This document shows positions 9,590 through 18,739 of a stretch of DNA of 64,000 bases, one piece after another. The stretch's first letter is position 1. The number at the start of each line of letters is the position of its first letter. Source of the DNA: Flavobacterium sp. MC2016-06 (lineage in GTDB: Bacteria; Bacteroidota; Bacteroidia; Flavobacteriales; Flavobacteriaceae); contig NZ_WMID02000015.1 in the NCBI RefSeq assembly GCF_009711165.2, positions 81,930 through 145,929 on the forward strand, in the 5' to 3' direction. Both the position numbers and the translations under genes were made by a program. The notes under the pieces are model-generated. The model worked only from the letters and a program-made list of their open reading frames with translations. It was not told the DNA's origin and searched no databases.

Positions 9590-10444
9590 TTATGAATTAG
9601 CCAGTGAATTTTTAAATTCAAAAGGGGTTTTCTTTTTTATTTCTTTGAATTTTCTGTTGAAGTTCGAAATGTTATTAAAACCGCTTAATTCAGAAATTTC
9701 AATGATAGATAATTCTTTGTTTTTCATCAGTAGTTTGGCAGCGTGTTCAATTCTAATTTCAATTAAAAATTGGAAAAACGTTTTGTTCGTTCGTGTTTTA
9801 AAATATTTGCAGAAAGCATTTTTAGTCATATTGGCAATCTGGGCAATTTCATCTAAAGTGATATTTTTTTGATAATTATTCATCACAAAATCAAAAACCA
9901 TCTGCATTCTTTTTCCTTCTGCATCGGTAAACGGTTTATTGAAAACATAATTAGAAAGATGTTTTTTTTCAGCCTGACAAAAAGCTTTCAGCATATACAT
10001 TAAAAGTATAAAACGGTCATATTTATCGGCATCTTTAAACTTTTTAAACCTCCTTATAACAGATGGTTTGGCATCTCTTATTTGGATCCCGTTTTTAATG
10101 GCTTTAAAAAAAGGCTCAATAACATTTAATTCGGGTAGATTAAAAAAGTTTTTTCCGAATCCGTTTTCGGTAAAAAAAACGGTATACATTATAGAGAGTC
10201 CTTTGCTTTCAGAAATGTCACTTTTAAATACATGTGGCAGGTTGCTTCCTAATATAAGGATGTCTCCGGCCTGGTATTCGGAAATCATATCGCCGACTAA
10301 AACTTTGCCTTCGCCTTTTTTAATATAGCTGATTTGAATTTCTTCATGTTGATGGTATTTATCATAAAAAATAGTTTCGCGGTCCTCTTGATAGATAAAT
10401 GCTTCTTCACTTGATTTGGGTATTTTAAATGGAAAAACTTTCAT
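9590..10444 (-). CDS. AraC-family transcriptional regulator with cupin sensor domain
   Basis: 284 residues. Residues about 10-90 form a cupin-like sensor (HEEIQISYIKKGEGKVLVG, then YQAGDILILGSNLPH). The C-terminal ~100 residues are two AraC helix-turn-helix motifs (ITLDEIAQIANMTKNAFCKY and ISELSGFNNISNFNRKFKEI). It is divergent from the hydroxyproline deaminase gene across a 183-bp spacer that holds the shared 26-bp sequence, so it is the natural candidate to control the plus-strand catabolic genes and the downstream SusC/SusD pair. The inducer is unknown; hydroxyproline or a pathway intermediate is an inference. Confidence 0.9.
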   Translation of the reverse strand: MKVFPFKIPKSSEEAFIYQEDRETIFYDKYHQHEEIQISYIKKGEGKVLVGDMISEYQAGDILILGSNLPHVFKSDISESKGLSIMYTVFFTENGFGKNFFNLPELNVIEPFFKAIKNGIQIRDAKPSVIRRFKKFKDADKYDRFILLMYMLKAFCQAEKKHLSNYVFNKPFTDAEGKRMQMVFDFVMNNYQKNITLDEIAQIANMTKNAFCKYFKTRTNKTFFQFLIEIRIEHAAKLLMKNKELSIIEISELSGFNNISNFNRKFKEIKKKTPFEFKNSLANS

Positions 10445-10537
10445 TGCGTTAATATTTTTAATATTTTCGGAAAGATATAAAATTAAATAAAAGGGGAATT
10501 AAAATTAATCTACTTTTCGATAAAAGCCTATAAATGA

Positions 10538-10563
10538 GATAATATAGTATTGGTTTTAGATAA
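10538..10563. promoter_or_regulatory. Candidate AraC operator, copy 1 (upstream of deaminase gene)
   Basis: The sequence GATAATATARTATTGSTTT and the seven bases after it match 24018-24043 at 22 of 26 positions. It lies 64 bp upstream of the deaminase ATG and 93 bp upstream of the araC start, on the activation side of the likely promoter. Several further GATAA units lie close by (10519, 10571, 10603). Binding by the adjacent AraC protein is inferred. Confidence 0.5.
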
Positions 10564-10595
10564 TAACCGTAGATAAATTTTTTCGAGTGCCTTGA

Positions 10596-10603
10596 TACCT
10601 TTG
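10596..10603 (+). promoter_or_regulatory. -7 element TACCTTTG of the hydroxyproline operon promoter
   Basis: TACCTTTG fits the Bacteroidota -7 consensus TAnnTTTG and lies 24 bp before the deaminase ATG, giving a short leader. No convincing -33 TTG at standard spacing is seen, consistent with a promoter that needs an activator. Confidence 0.5.
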
Positions 10604-10627
10604 GATAAATAAAAAATAAATATTATT

Positions 10628-11542
10628 ATGAATATTCAATGGAAAGGGGTAATGCCAGCTGTTACCACAAATTTTACAGCTGATGACACTTTAGATTTTA
10701 AAATGTTTGAAAAAAACCTTAATTATCAATTAGAAGCTGGTGTTGAAGGTGTTATTCTTGGAGGAACTTTAGGAGAAGCAAGTACACTTTTAGAAGAAGA
10801 AAAACAGACTTTAATTTTAGAAACAGTTCGTATAGTTGATGGAAAGGTTCCTGTAATTATGAACATTGCAGAACAAACTACACGCGGTGCTATTGAGGCT
10901 GCCAATAAAGCTGAAGCTAATGGAGCAAAAGGACTAATGATGCTGCCTCCAATGCGTTACAAAGCAACCGATTTTGAAACTGTTGAATATTTTACACAAG
11001 TCGCTAAAAACACTTCTTTACCTATTATGATCTACAATAACCCAGTTGATTATAAGATTGAGGTTACTTTGGACATGTTTGAAGAACTTCTAAAATTAGA
11101 TAACATTCAAGCCGTAAAAGAATCTACAAGAGACATTTCTAATGTAACAAGAATCATCAATAGATTTGGAAACAGATTAAAAGTGCTTACCGGAGTTGAT
11201 ACTTTAGGTTTAGAAAGTTTATTGATGGGTGCTGACGGATGGGTTGGCGGATTAGTCGATGCATTTCCAGAAGAAACAGTAGCAATCTATAAATTAGCTA
11301 AAGCAGGAAGAATCGAAGAAGCTTTAACAATTTATCGTTGGTTTTTACCTTTATTAGAATTGGATATCAATGCACAATTAGTTCAAAATATTAAGCTTGC
11401 TGAGGTTGGTACTGGATTAGGAAGTGAATATGTTCGTGCGCCTAGATTACCATTGATGGGAGCAGAAAGAGAAAGAGTTTTGGCTATTATTAACAGCTCA
11501 TTAAAAAACAGACCAACATTACCAGATTATAAAAGTCTATAA
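10628..11542 (+). CDS. DHDPS/NAL-family deaminase, probable 1-pyrroline-4-hydroxy-2-carboxylate deaminase
   Basis: 304 residues, a single (beta/alpha)8 barrel of the dihydrodipicolinate synthase family. The Schiff-base lysine is K164 (QAVKESTRD) and the conserved catalytic tyrosine is Y136 (MIYNNP). The GGTLGE loop near 45-50 replaces the GTTGE substrate-binding loop. By family alone it could be DHDPS or another aldolase. It sits with a 4-hydroxyproline epimerase, a D-amino-acid dehydrogenase and an alpha-ketoglutarate-semialdehyde dehydrogenase, which points to the third step of hydroxyproline catabolism: conversion of pyrroline-4-hydroxy-2-carboxylate to alpha-ketoglutarate semialdehyde plus ammonia. 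It is cytoplasmic and the first gene after the divergent AraC regulator. Confidence 0.85.
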   Translation: MNIQWKGVMPAVTTNFTADDTLDFKMFEKNLNYQLEAGVEGVILGGTLGEASTLLEEEKQTLILETVRIVDGKVPVIMNIAEQTTRGAIEAANKAEANGAKGLMMLPPMRYKATDFETVEYFTQVAKNTSLPIMIYNNPVDYKIEVTLDMFEELLKLDNIQAVKESTRDISNVTRIINRFGNRLKVLTGVDTLGLESLLMGADGWVGGLVDAFPEETVAIYKLAKAGRIEEALTIYRWFLPLLELDINAQLVQNIKLAEVGTGLGSEYVRAPRLPLMGAERERVLAIINSSLKNRPTLPDYKSL

Positions 11543-11837
11543 TTAAAAGTATTAATGTCTGATAAAACTTTACGAAGAATATGCTAACTGCTATTTACAC
11601 CACGTTTGCGAATGATGCTAAAAAAAAATCCGTTTTTATCAGCGTCTTTACGAAGTAAATCTGTTTTATCGGCGTCTTAATTCAACTGCTGTATATAGAA
11701 CGCGGATGAGACTGATTCGCTATCGCGAAGACACAGATTTACGCAGATTTTTATTTTAATCGGACAATAATGAATTAAATAAAGTTTTGGAATTATTTTC
11801 AATCCTTAAATTACCTAATCAAATAATAAAGAGTAAA
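11543..11837 (+). other. 295-bp non-coding gap inside the hydroxyproline gene row
   Basis: No gene is visible. The gap contains two imperfect copies of ATCnGTTTTTATCnGCGTCTT (about 11630-11690) and a block ending in GACACAGATTTACGCAGATT that resembles other dispersed intergenic repeats here, with a short TTCGC/GCGAA inverted pair at 11718-11731. The repeats may have inserted into an operon that was tighter before. Confidence 0.5.
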
Positions 11838-13421
11838 ATGATTACTGGAAAAAATTACATTGGCAGTCAGTTATCGGCTGGAGGAAACAAAACATTCAAA
11901 ACGTTTAATCCGCAGCTCAATATAGATAACCCTTGGCAGTTTACCGAAGCAAGTATTGAGGAAATAAAAGCAGCGACAGCGCTAGCCAGTAAAGCATTTT
12001 TATCTTTTCAGAAATGTACAGGCAAAGAAAAAGCTCTTTTTTTGAGAACAATTGCCGATGAGATTGCTGCTTTGGGAGATAGTTTGTTAGACGTTTATTG
12101 TCAGGAATCTGGTCTGCCTAGAGGACGTGCTGAGGGCGAAAGAGGCAGAACTATTGGACAGCTTAAAGCTTTTGCAGATTTAGTAGAAGAAGGTTCTTGG
12201 GTAGACGCTGCAATTGATACAGCAATTCCAGATCGAGTGCCGTTACCCAAAATTGATCTGCGTAAAATGATGCGCCCGCTAGGAACGGTAGTAGTTTTTG
12301 GTTCTAGTAATTTTCCATTTGCTTATTCTACTGCAGGTGGTGATACAGCTTCTGCTTTAGCATCAGGATGTCCGGTAATTGTAAAAAGTCATCCGATGCA
12401 TGCTGGAACTGGCGAAATGGTTGCTTTTGCCGTTATAAAAGCGGCTCAAAAAACAAATATGCCAGAAGGCGTTTTCTCTAATTTGAATAGCAGCGGGATT
12501 GAAGTTGGGGTTGAATTAGTGCAAGATCCTTTAGTAAAAGCAGTAGGTTTTACGGGAAGCATAAAAGGAGGACGTTCCTTATATGACTTAGCCGGAAAAC
12601 GTGAAGAACCAATTCCTGTATTTGCAGAAATGGGAAGTATAAATCCTGTTGTATTATTACCAGAAGCATTAAAAGAAAATTCAGAGAAATGGGCAGTCGC
12701 ATGTGCTGGTTCTGTAACCTTAGGAGCAGGTCAGTTTTGTACCAATCCTGGATTGATGCTTGGAATTAAAAATCAGTATTTAAAAACTTTTACAGAACAG
12801 CTGGCAGTAGAAATATTAAAGATTTCGCCAAGCTGTATGTTAAATCCATCTATTTATAAAAATTATCAATCTAATAATGAGTTGTTAAGCGCTCAAAACG
12901 GAGTTGATGTAATTGCTGAATATGCTGCAACAGATACTCCAAATTACGCTTCGCAAAAGATACTTACCGTTTCTGGTAAAGTTTTCTTAGAAAATACGGT
13001 TTTACATAAAGAAGTTTTTGGACCTTTTTCTATACTTGTACAATGTGAAGATGAAATTGAATTGGTTGCTATTATTGAAAAATTAGAAGGTCAATTAACA
13101 GGAACCATTTTAGCAGAAGAAAATGAAATTGAAAATTATGAAGAAGTGGTAGAAGCTTTAGGCAATCGCGTAGGAAGAATAATTTTTAATGGATTGCCAA
13201 CCGGAGTAGAGGTATGTCCGTCGATGGTGCACGGCGGGCCTTATCCATCCTCTTCAGATTCTAGATTTACAGCAGTAGGAATAGAATCTATTAAACGCTG
13301 GGTTAGACCTTTCAGTTATCAGAACTGGCCTAACAACAAACTGCCCGAAGCATTGCAAAACGAAAATCCTCTGGGGATTTCTAGATTAGTTAATAATGTT
13401 CAAACAAGAGAATTAATTTAA
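11838..13421 (+). CDS. Alpha-ketoglutarate semialdehyde (2,5-dioxovalerate) dehydrogenase, NADP-type ALDH
   Basis: The ATG at 11838 (MITGKNYIGSQL) is chosen because this N-terminus fits the family; a TTG 51 bp upstream would add an AT-rich leader with no homology signal. From this start the protein has 527 residues, usual for the long KGSADH group. The nucleophile is C301 (GAGQFCTNPG) and the general base E264 (FAEMGSINP). SSNFPFAYSTAGGDTASALA is the cofactor-binding stretch typical of this subgroup. It oxidises alpha-ketoglutarate semialdehyde to alpha-ketoglutarate, the last step of hydroxyproline catabolism. It is followed after 2 bp by the epimerase gene, so the two are co-transcribed and perhaps translationally coupled. 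Confidence 0.9.
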   Translation: MITGKNYIGSQLSAGGNKTFKTFNPQLNIDNPWQFTEASIEEIKAATALASKAFLSFQKCTGKEKALFLRTIADEIAALGDSLLDVYCQESGLPRGRAEGERGRTIGQLKAFADLVEEGSWVDAAIDTAIPDRVPLPKIDLRKMMRPLGTVVVFGSSNFPFAYSTAGGDTASALASGCPVIVKSHPMHAGTGEMVAFAVIKAAQKTNMPEGVFSNLNSSGIEVGVELVQDPLVKAVGFTGSIKGGRSLYDLAGKREEPIPVFAEMGSINPVVLLPEALKENSEKWAVACAGSVTLGAGQFCTNPGLMLGIKNQYLKTFTEQLAVEILKISPSCMLNPSIYKNYQSNNELLSAQNGVDVIAEYAATDTPNYASQKILTVSGKVFLENTVLHKEVFGPFSILVQCEDEIELVAIIEKLEGQLTGTILAEENEIENYEEVVEALGNRVGRIIFNGLPTGVEVCPSMVHGGPYPSSSDSRFTAVGIESIKRWVRPFSYQNWPNNKLPEALQNENPLGISRLVNNVQTRELI

Positions 13422-13423
13422 AG

Positions 13424-14434
13424 ATGGCTAAAAAAACCTTTTTTTGTGTAGATGCGCATACCTGTGGTAATCCTGTTAGAGTAGTAGCTGGTGGTGGCCC
13501 CAATTTAATTGGAGCTAACATGAGCGAAAAAAGACAGCATTTTTTGAGCGAATACGATTGGATTCGTAAAGGTTTAATGTTTGAACCTCGGGGACACGAT
13601 ATGATGAGCGGCAGTATTTTATTTCCGCCAAGTAATCCTGAAAATGATTTTGGTATTTTATTTATCGAAACATCGGGCTGTTTGCCTATGTGCGGTCATG
13701 GTACAATTGGTACGATCACGATTGCAATAGAAGAAGGATTAATTACGCCAAAAGTTGCAGGAAAAATAAACATGGAAGCTCCTGCAGGTTTAGTTAAAAT
13801 TGAATACAAAGAGGTTAATAAAAAAGTAGAATGGGTTAAATTGACTAATGTTAAATCGTATTTAGCGGCCGAAAATTTAACGATAGATTGTCCAGAATTA
13901 GGAGAATTGGTTTTTGACGTAGCCTACGGAGGAAATTATTATGCAATTGTAGATCCGCAGCAGAATTTCTCAGGAGTTCAAGACTTTACCGCCAGCAAAA
14001 TTGTACAATACAGTCAGGTGCTTAGAGCCAGAATCAATGAAAAATACCCTAATTTATTTATTCACCCAGAGAATGATACCATAAGAGATGTAAGCCATTT
14101 GTTATGGACGGGTACACCAATAGACCCGACTTCATCTGGCAGAAATGCTGTTTTTTATGGAGACAAAGCCATAGACAGATCACCTTGCGGTACAGGTACA
14201 TCGGCAAGAATAGCACAATTACACGCCAAAGGATTACTTAAAAAGGGCGAAGAATTTATACACGAAAGTTATATCGGCAGTAAGTTCGTTGGTCGAATTG
14301 AAGAAGAAACCACCATTGGAAACATTAAAGCAATTGTTCCAAGCATACAAGGCTGGGCAAAAGTCTACGGTTACAATACCATAATAATTGATGAAGAGGA
14401 TGATCCATACGCACATGGATTTCAAGTTTTGTAG
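13424..14434 (+). CDS. 4-hydroxyproline 2-epimerase (proline racemase superfamily)
   Basis: 336 residues. Both catalytic cysteines of the two-base mechanism are present: C90 in LPMCGHGTIG and C255 in DRSPCGTGTSA. Having two cysteines separates it from the trans-3-hydroxyproline dehydratases, where the first is Thr. It converts trans-4-hydroxy-L-proline to cis-4-hydroxy-D-proline, the entry step of the pathway. The ATG lies 2 bp after the stop of the ALDH gene. In other bacteria this gene is called hypF or lhpA. A proline racemase function cannot be excluded by motif, but the neighbouring pathway genes favour hydroxyproline. Confidence 0.92.
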   Translation: MAKKTFFCVDAHTCGNPVRVVAGGGPNLIGANMSEKRQHFLSEYDWIRKGLMFEPRGHDMMSGSILFPPSNPENDFGILFIETSGCLPMCGHGTIGTITIAIEEGLITPKVAGKINMEAPAGLVKIEYKEVNKKVEWVKLTNVKSYLAAENLTIDCPELGELVFDVAYGGNYYAIVDPQQNFSGVQDFTASKIVQYSQVLRARINEKYPNLFIHPENDTIRDVSHLLWTGTPIDPTSSGRNAVFYGDKAIDRSPCGTGTSARIAQLHAKGLLKKGEEFIHESYIGSKFVGRIEEETTIGNIKAIVPSIQGWAKVYGYNTIIIDEEDDPYAHGFQVL

Positions 14435-14599
14435 TTTACTTTAAGAGTAACTAACAGCTTTTTAAATTTTTTACAATTTCATTTCGACAGGTTTAATAGA
14501 ATCCTTTTGGAGTGCTATTAAGTAGTCTTTTGTCTATTGGCAAAATCTTATTTTGTTTCTATAATGAATAAAAAAGGAACTTCCTTTACTTAGATAATT

Positions 14600-16897
14600 A
14601 TGAAAAATAATATACGCATTTTCGCTTTTTTGGGATTATTCCTCAATTGTAATTTATACGCACAGAACAAAGAAATAGTATCGTACCAGCCTTCTAAAAG
14701 CGAAATCTTAGAACGATATAAAAAAGCATTACTACTAGATGCTGCCGTTAAGAATAAAGTTTTTAAGACCAGCATAAAAGCACGGTGGCAGCAGGATGGA
14801 AAATCATTTTGGTATTCGAATGTTTTAAAAGACAGTCTTGTAGAATATATTTTGGTAGATGCTGTAAAAGGTGAAAAAAGTATGTTTTTTGACGAACCTA
14901 AACTTAAAAAAGCATTAAGTGCAGTTGTAGAAAAAACGCTTCCTCAAAAAAGCCTGCTGATAGACAGCATTAATTATGATGCTAAAGCAAAATCAATAGC
15001 TTTAAAATATGACAAAAGTTATTATCAAGTAGCACTGTCTGATTACAGCATTAAAAAAATTACTTCATTACCAAAAGACAATACCAAATATCCTAGTTTA
15101 AATAATCAATGGGAAAGATGGAATTCTTTTAAAACAGACAGTATTTCGCCAGACAAAAAATGGCGTGCTTTCATCAAAGAAAATAATGTATTTATACAGC
15201 CAATTGCTGGCGGAGAAGCTATTGAATTTACCAAAGACGGCACTAAAGAAAAACCATACGGTTCTTTGGCATGGGCGCCAGACAGTAAATATATAGTAGG
15301 TTATCATATTACGCCTGTGGTAGATTTACCCGTTCATTACGTTTTAAGTTCGGTAGCCAATACCACTCGAGGCCAATTGCATTCGCAGCCGTATAAACAG
15401 CCAGGAGATCCTTTTACTACTTACGAAATGTATTTGTTTACGATTGAAAATCAGAAAGTAGTTAAAGTAAATACACCTGTAATAGATTTTTTTGATGCTC
15501 CAGAATTACATTGGAGAAAAGGCGATGCCGGTTATTTTACATTTGAAAGAGTAGAACGAGGGCATCAAAGATTTAGAATTTTGGAAGTAAATGCTAAAAC
15601 TGCCGAAACCCGTTCTGTAGTCGATGAACAAACAAAGACTTTTATTTACGAATCGAGATTGTTTACACATTATCTTAAAGCGAGTAACGAAGTGGTAATG
15701 TCTTCGGAAAAAGACGGTTGGAGACATCTTTATTTAGTAGATGTTTTAACGGGAAAAGAAAAAAATCAAATTACAAAAGGAGAATGGGTTGTTAGAAGTA
15801 TTGACAGCATTGACGAAAACAAAAGAGAAATATGGTTTTCGGCAAGCGGAATGAATTCAAACGAAGATCCTTATTACATTCACAATTACCGTATTGGTTT
15901 TGATGGAAAAAAATTAATAAATCTTACTCCTGCAAAAGGAAATCATACTGTAGCCTTTTCACAAAACAAGCAATATTATATAGACACTTATTCAGAACCA
16001 AATGTTGCAGCGATAATAGCACTTCATCGTACTTCTGACGGAAAAAAAATAATGGATCTTGAAAAATCTGATGCAGCAGCGTATTTGGCAACTGGAATGT
16101 CGCTGCCAGAACCTTTTCACGCAAAAGGCCGAGATGGCGTTACCGACATTTGGGGCATAATATGCCGTCCCGCAGAATTTGATCCCAATAAAAAATATCC
16201 TGTAATTGAGAGTATTTACGCAGGACCGCAAGATTCTTTTGTGCCTAAAAATTTCATGGATCGATATACTACCGAAATGCAGAGTTTAGCGCAATTGGGT
16301 TTTATAGTCGTACAAATTGATGGAATGGGAACGGCCAATAGATCAAAAGCGTTTCATGATGTATGCTGGAAGAATCTAAAAGATGCAGGTTTTGAAGATC
16401 GAATTTTATGGATAAAAGCTTTGGCTCAAAAATATACCTATGTAGATGCTTCAAGAGTTGGATTGTACGGTACTTCTGCTGGAGGTCAAAACGCATTAGG
16501 CGGTGTATTGTTTCATCCAGAGTTTTACAAAGCTGCAGTAGCGGCTTGCGGTTGTCACGATAATCGTGTGGACAAACAATGGTGGAACGAACAATGGATG
16601 GGATATCCGGTGGAGAAACATTATGAAGAACAGTCTAATGTTGTCAATGCTGGAAAACTTTCAGGCGATTTATTATTAATTGTAGGTGAAGCTGATGAAA
16701 ATGTACCGCCAGAATCTACTTATCGCGTTGCAGATGCTTTGATTAAAGCTGGAAAAACTTTTGAATTTCTGCCTTTACCGGGTGTTGGTCACAGCGACGG
16801 TGGTCCTTATGGAAGAATGAGAAAACGTGATTTTTTTGTCAAAAAATTATTAGGAGTAGATCCGCCGCAGCGCAATAGTAATGAGTTAAATCAATAA
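14600..16897 (+). CDS. S9 family peptidase, DPP IV type (second copy)
   Basis: 765 residues with signal peptide (MKNNIRIFAFLGLFLNCNLY, AQ). An N-terminal DPP IV propeller (WRHLYLVD, PELHWRKGD) is followed by the peptidase domain with S626 (YGTSAGGQN), D699 (GEADENVP) and H731 (GVGHSDGG). It differs from the copy at 6910-9060, which has GWSGGG and DDNVH, so the two are diverged paralogues that may prefer different peptides. It begins a row of closely spaced genes (32 bp to the DUF885 gene, then 19 bp to the dehydrogenase). Likely role: periplasmic release of Xaa-Pro or Xaa-Hyp dipeptides. Confidence 0.88.
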   Translation: MKNNIRIFAFLGLFLNCNLYAQNKEIVSYQPSKSEILERYKKALLLDAAVKNKVFKTSIKARWQQDGKSFWYSNVLKDSLVEYILVDAVKGEKSMFFDEPKLKKALSAVVEKTLPQKSLLIDSINYDAKAKSIALKYDKSYYQVALSDYSIKKITSLPKDNTKYPSLNNQWERWNSFKTDSISPDKKWRAFIKENNVFIQPIAGGEAIEFTKDGTKEKPYGSLAWAPDSKYIVGYHITPVVDLPVHYVLSSVANTTRGQLHSQPYKQPGDPFTTYEMYLFTIENQKVVKVNTPVIDFFDAPELHWRKGDAGYFTFERVERGHQRFRILEVNAKTAETRSVVDEQTKTFIYESRLFTHYLKASNEVVMSSEKDGWRHLYLVDVLTGKEKNQITKGEWVVRSIDSIDENKREIWFSASGMNSNEDPYYIHNYRIGFDGKKLINLTPAKGNHTVAFSQNKQYYIDTYSEPNVAAIIALHRTSDGKKIMDLEKSDAAAYLATGMSLPEPFHAKGRDGVTDIWGIICRPAEFDPNKKYPVIESIYAGPQDSFVPKNFMDRYTTEMQSLAQLGFIVVQIDGMGTANRSKAFHDVCWKNLKDAGFEDRILWIKALAQKYTYVDASRVGLYGTSAGGQNALGGVLFHPEFYKAAVAACGCHDNRVDKQWWNEQWMGYPVEKHYEEQSNVVNAGKLSGDLLLIVGEADENVPPESTYRVADALIKAGKTFEFLPLPGVGHSDGGPYGRMRKRDFFVKKLLGVDPPQRNSNELNQ

Positions 16898-16929
16898 TCA
16901 TTTTATCTTTCAATTATAACAAACAAAGC

Positions 16930-18720
16930 ATGATTAATACATTTAAAAGCAAAGTCATTTTATATCCAGCAGTATTGTTTTTTATGGGTTTGATTCCTGT
17001 ACCTCTTTTGGCGCAGAATTTTAACTCAGAGCTGTATTTGCAGACCAGTGAAGTAAACAATACAATGATACATTATGATGCTGATAAAGGAAGTATTATG
17101 CGGTTTTATTCGACAAATAGTAATCAAGATACTTTTGGAGTTCAAAATGAAGAGGATAAATACAATACGCCCGAGCGAAGAGCCCGACGTTTAGAATTGA
17201 TAGCATCTTATAAAAAAGAACTGCAAGGACTAAATTATGATGCCATGAGTAACAATGGTAAGGTAGATTATATTTTATTTAATAGAAATTTAAATAGTGA
17301 AGAATATGAGTTACAGCAGCAACAAAAAACCTATGACAGAATAAAAATTTATTTCCCTTTTGATGAAAAAATCTATGCCTTAGAAAAACCTCGACGAAGA
17401 GGAATAAAAGTAAATGGAGCGGAAGCAGCCAAAGAATTAGAAGATTTACGCAAAGCAATCAACGAAGAAATAAAGAAGTTTAGTAAAATAGACGGACTTG
17501 ATAAAACTGCTTCAGAATTTGCCGTATTGCATGCGAAAGGCTTACAAGACATTTTAAAAAACTATTTTGACTTTTATAACGGTTACGACCCTTTGTTTTC
17601 GTGGTGGGTTCCAAAAACGTATTCAGAAGTTGACAGTGCATTAGGAGAATATGCCGTTTTAATAAAATCAAAAAGAAAAGATTCAAGCACTCAAAAAGAA
17701 GATGGAAGCGGGATTGTTGGAAATCCAATTGGGAGAGAAGAATTAATCCGTCAATTACAAACCGAATTTATTCCGTATTCGCCAGAAGAATTAGTTGCGA
17801 TTGCCAATAAAGAATTTGCGTGGTGCGATGCAGAATTATTGAAAGCTTCCCGCGAAATGGGATTTGGTGATAATTGGAAAGCTGCGCAGGAGAAAGTTAA
17901 AAATTCGTATGTTGCGCCCGGAGATCAGCCGCAGGCAATGTTAGATTTGTACAATCAATCTGTAGAATTTTTAAAAAAGAACAATCTTTTGACCATTCCG
18001 CCAATTGCAGAAGAAACCTGGCGTATGTATATGATGTCGCCCGAAGCACAGAAAATAAATCCGTTTTTTTTAGGAGGCGAATCGTTAATCATTTCCTACC
18101 CGACAAGCAGTATGTCGTACAGCGAAAAGATGATGAGTATGCGCGGCAATAATCCTAATTTCTCAAGAGCAACGATTCATCACGAGTTAATTGCAGGACA
18201 TCATTTGCAGCAGTTTATGAGAGACCGATACAAAGCCTACCGTCATTTTGATACGCCGTTTTGGGTCGAAGGGAATTCATTGTATTGGGAAATGCTTTTG
18301 TGGGATTTAAAGTTCCCGCAGACACCACAAGATAAAATAGGCATGTTATTTTGGCGTATGCATCGCTGTGCAAGAATAATTTTTTCTTTAAATTATCATT
18401 TAGGAAAATGGACACCGCAGCAATGTATTGATTTTTTAGTAGACCGAGTAGGGCATGAACGTGCGAATGCAGAAGGTGAAGTGCGCCGATCATTTGTGGG
18501 AGGATACAGTCCTTTATATCAAATTGCTTATATGTTAGGCGGCTTACAATTTACAGCATTGAAAGAAGAATTGGTAACCAGCGGAAAGATGAGTTACTTG
18601 GAGTATCACGATGCTATTTTGAGAGAGAATGCAATGCCAATTGAATTGTTAAGAGCATTATTAACCAATCAGCCGTTGCAGAGAGATTTTAAAACCAGTT
18701 GGAAATTTTATAAATTTTAA
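16930..18720 (+). CDS. DUF885 family protein, putative zinc metallopeptidase
   Basis: 596 residues with signal peptide (MINTFKSKVILYPAVLFFMG, ending LLAQ). The DUF885 hallmark is present as HELIAGHHLQ (H418, E419, H424, H425), preceded by FSRATIH and followed about 30 residues on by FWVEGNSLYWE, the likely third metal ligand. DUF885 proteins are mostly uncharacterised and are thought to be carboxypeptidase-like metalloenzymes. Its place 32 bp after a DPP IV-type gene and 19 bp before the D-hydroxyproline dehydrogenase gene suggests it acts on the same peptides in the periplasm. Specificity is unknown. Confidence 0.85.
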   Translation: MINTFKSKVILYPAVLFFMGLIPVPLLAQNFNSELYLQTSEVNNTMIHYDADKGSIMRFYSTNSNQDTFGVQNEEDKYNTPERRARRLELIASYKKELQGLNYDAMSNNGKVDYILFNRNLNSEEYELQQQQKTYDRIKIYFPFDEKIYALEKPRRRGIKVNGAEAAKELEDLRKAINEEIKKFSKIDGLDKTASEFAVLHAKGLQDILKNYFDFYNGYDPLFSWWVPKTYSEVDSALGEYAVLIKSKRKDSSTQKEDGSGIVGNPIGREELIRQLQTEFIPYSPEELVAIANKEFAWCDAELLKASREMGFGDNWKAAQEKVKNSYVAPGDQPQAMLDLYNQSVEFLKKNNLLTIPPIAEETWRMYMMSPEAQKINPFFLGGESLIISYPTSSMSYSEKMMSMRGNNPNFSRATIHHELIAGHHLQQFMRDRYKAYRHFDTPFWVEGNSLYWEMLLWDLKFPQTPQDKIGMLFWRMHRCARIIFSLNYHLGKWTPQQCIDFLVDRVGHERANAEGEVRRSFVGGYSPLYQIAYMLGGLQFTALKEELVTSGKMSYLEYHDAILRENAMPIELLRALLTNQPLQRDFKTSWKFYKF

Positions 18721-18739
18721 TACATAAGAAGGCATATTT

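Noticed and set aside
10628..11542. Biosynthetic dihydrodipicolinate synthase (dapA)
   Set aside because: The fold fits, but no lysine biosynthesis gene is near and all neighbours belong to hydroxyproline catabolism.
11787..11837. TTG start giving a 17-residue extension of the KGSADH protein
   Set aside because: The extension is AT-rich and unlike the family; the ATG at 11838 begins the conserved N-terminus.
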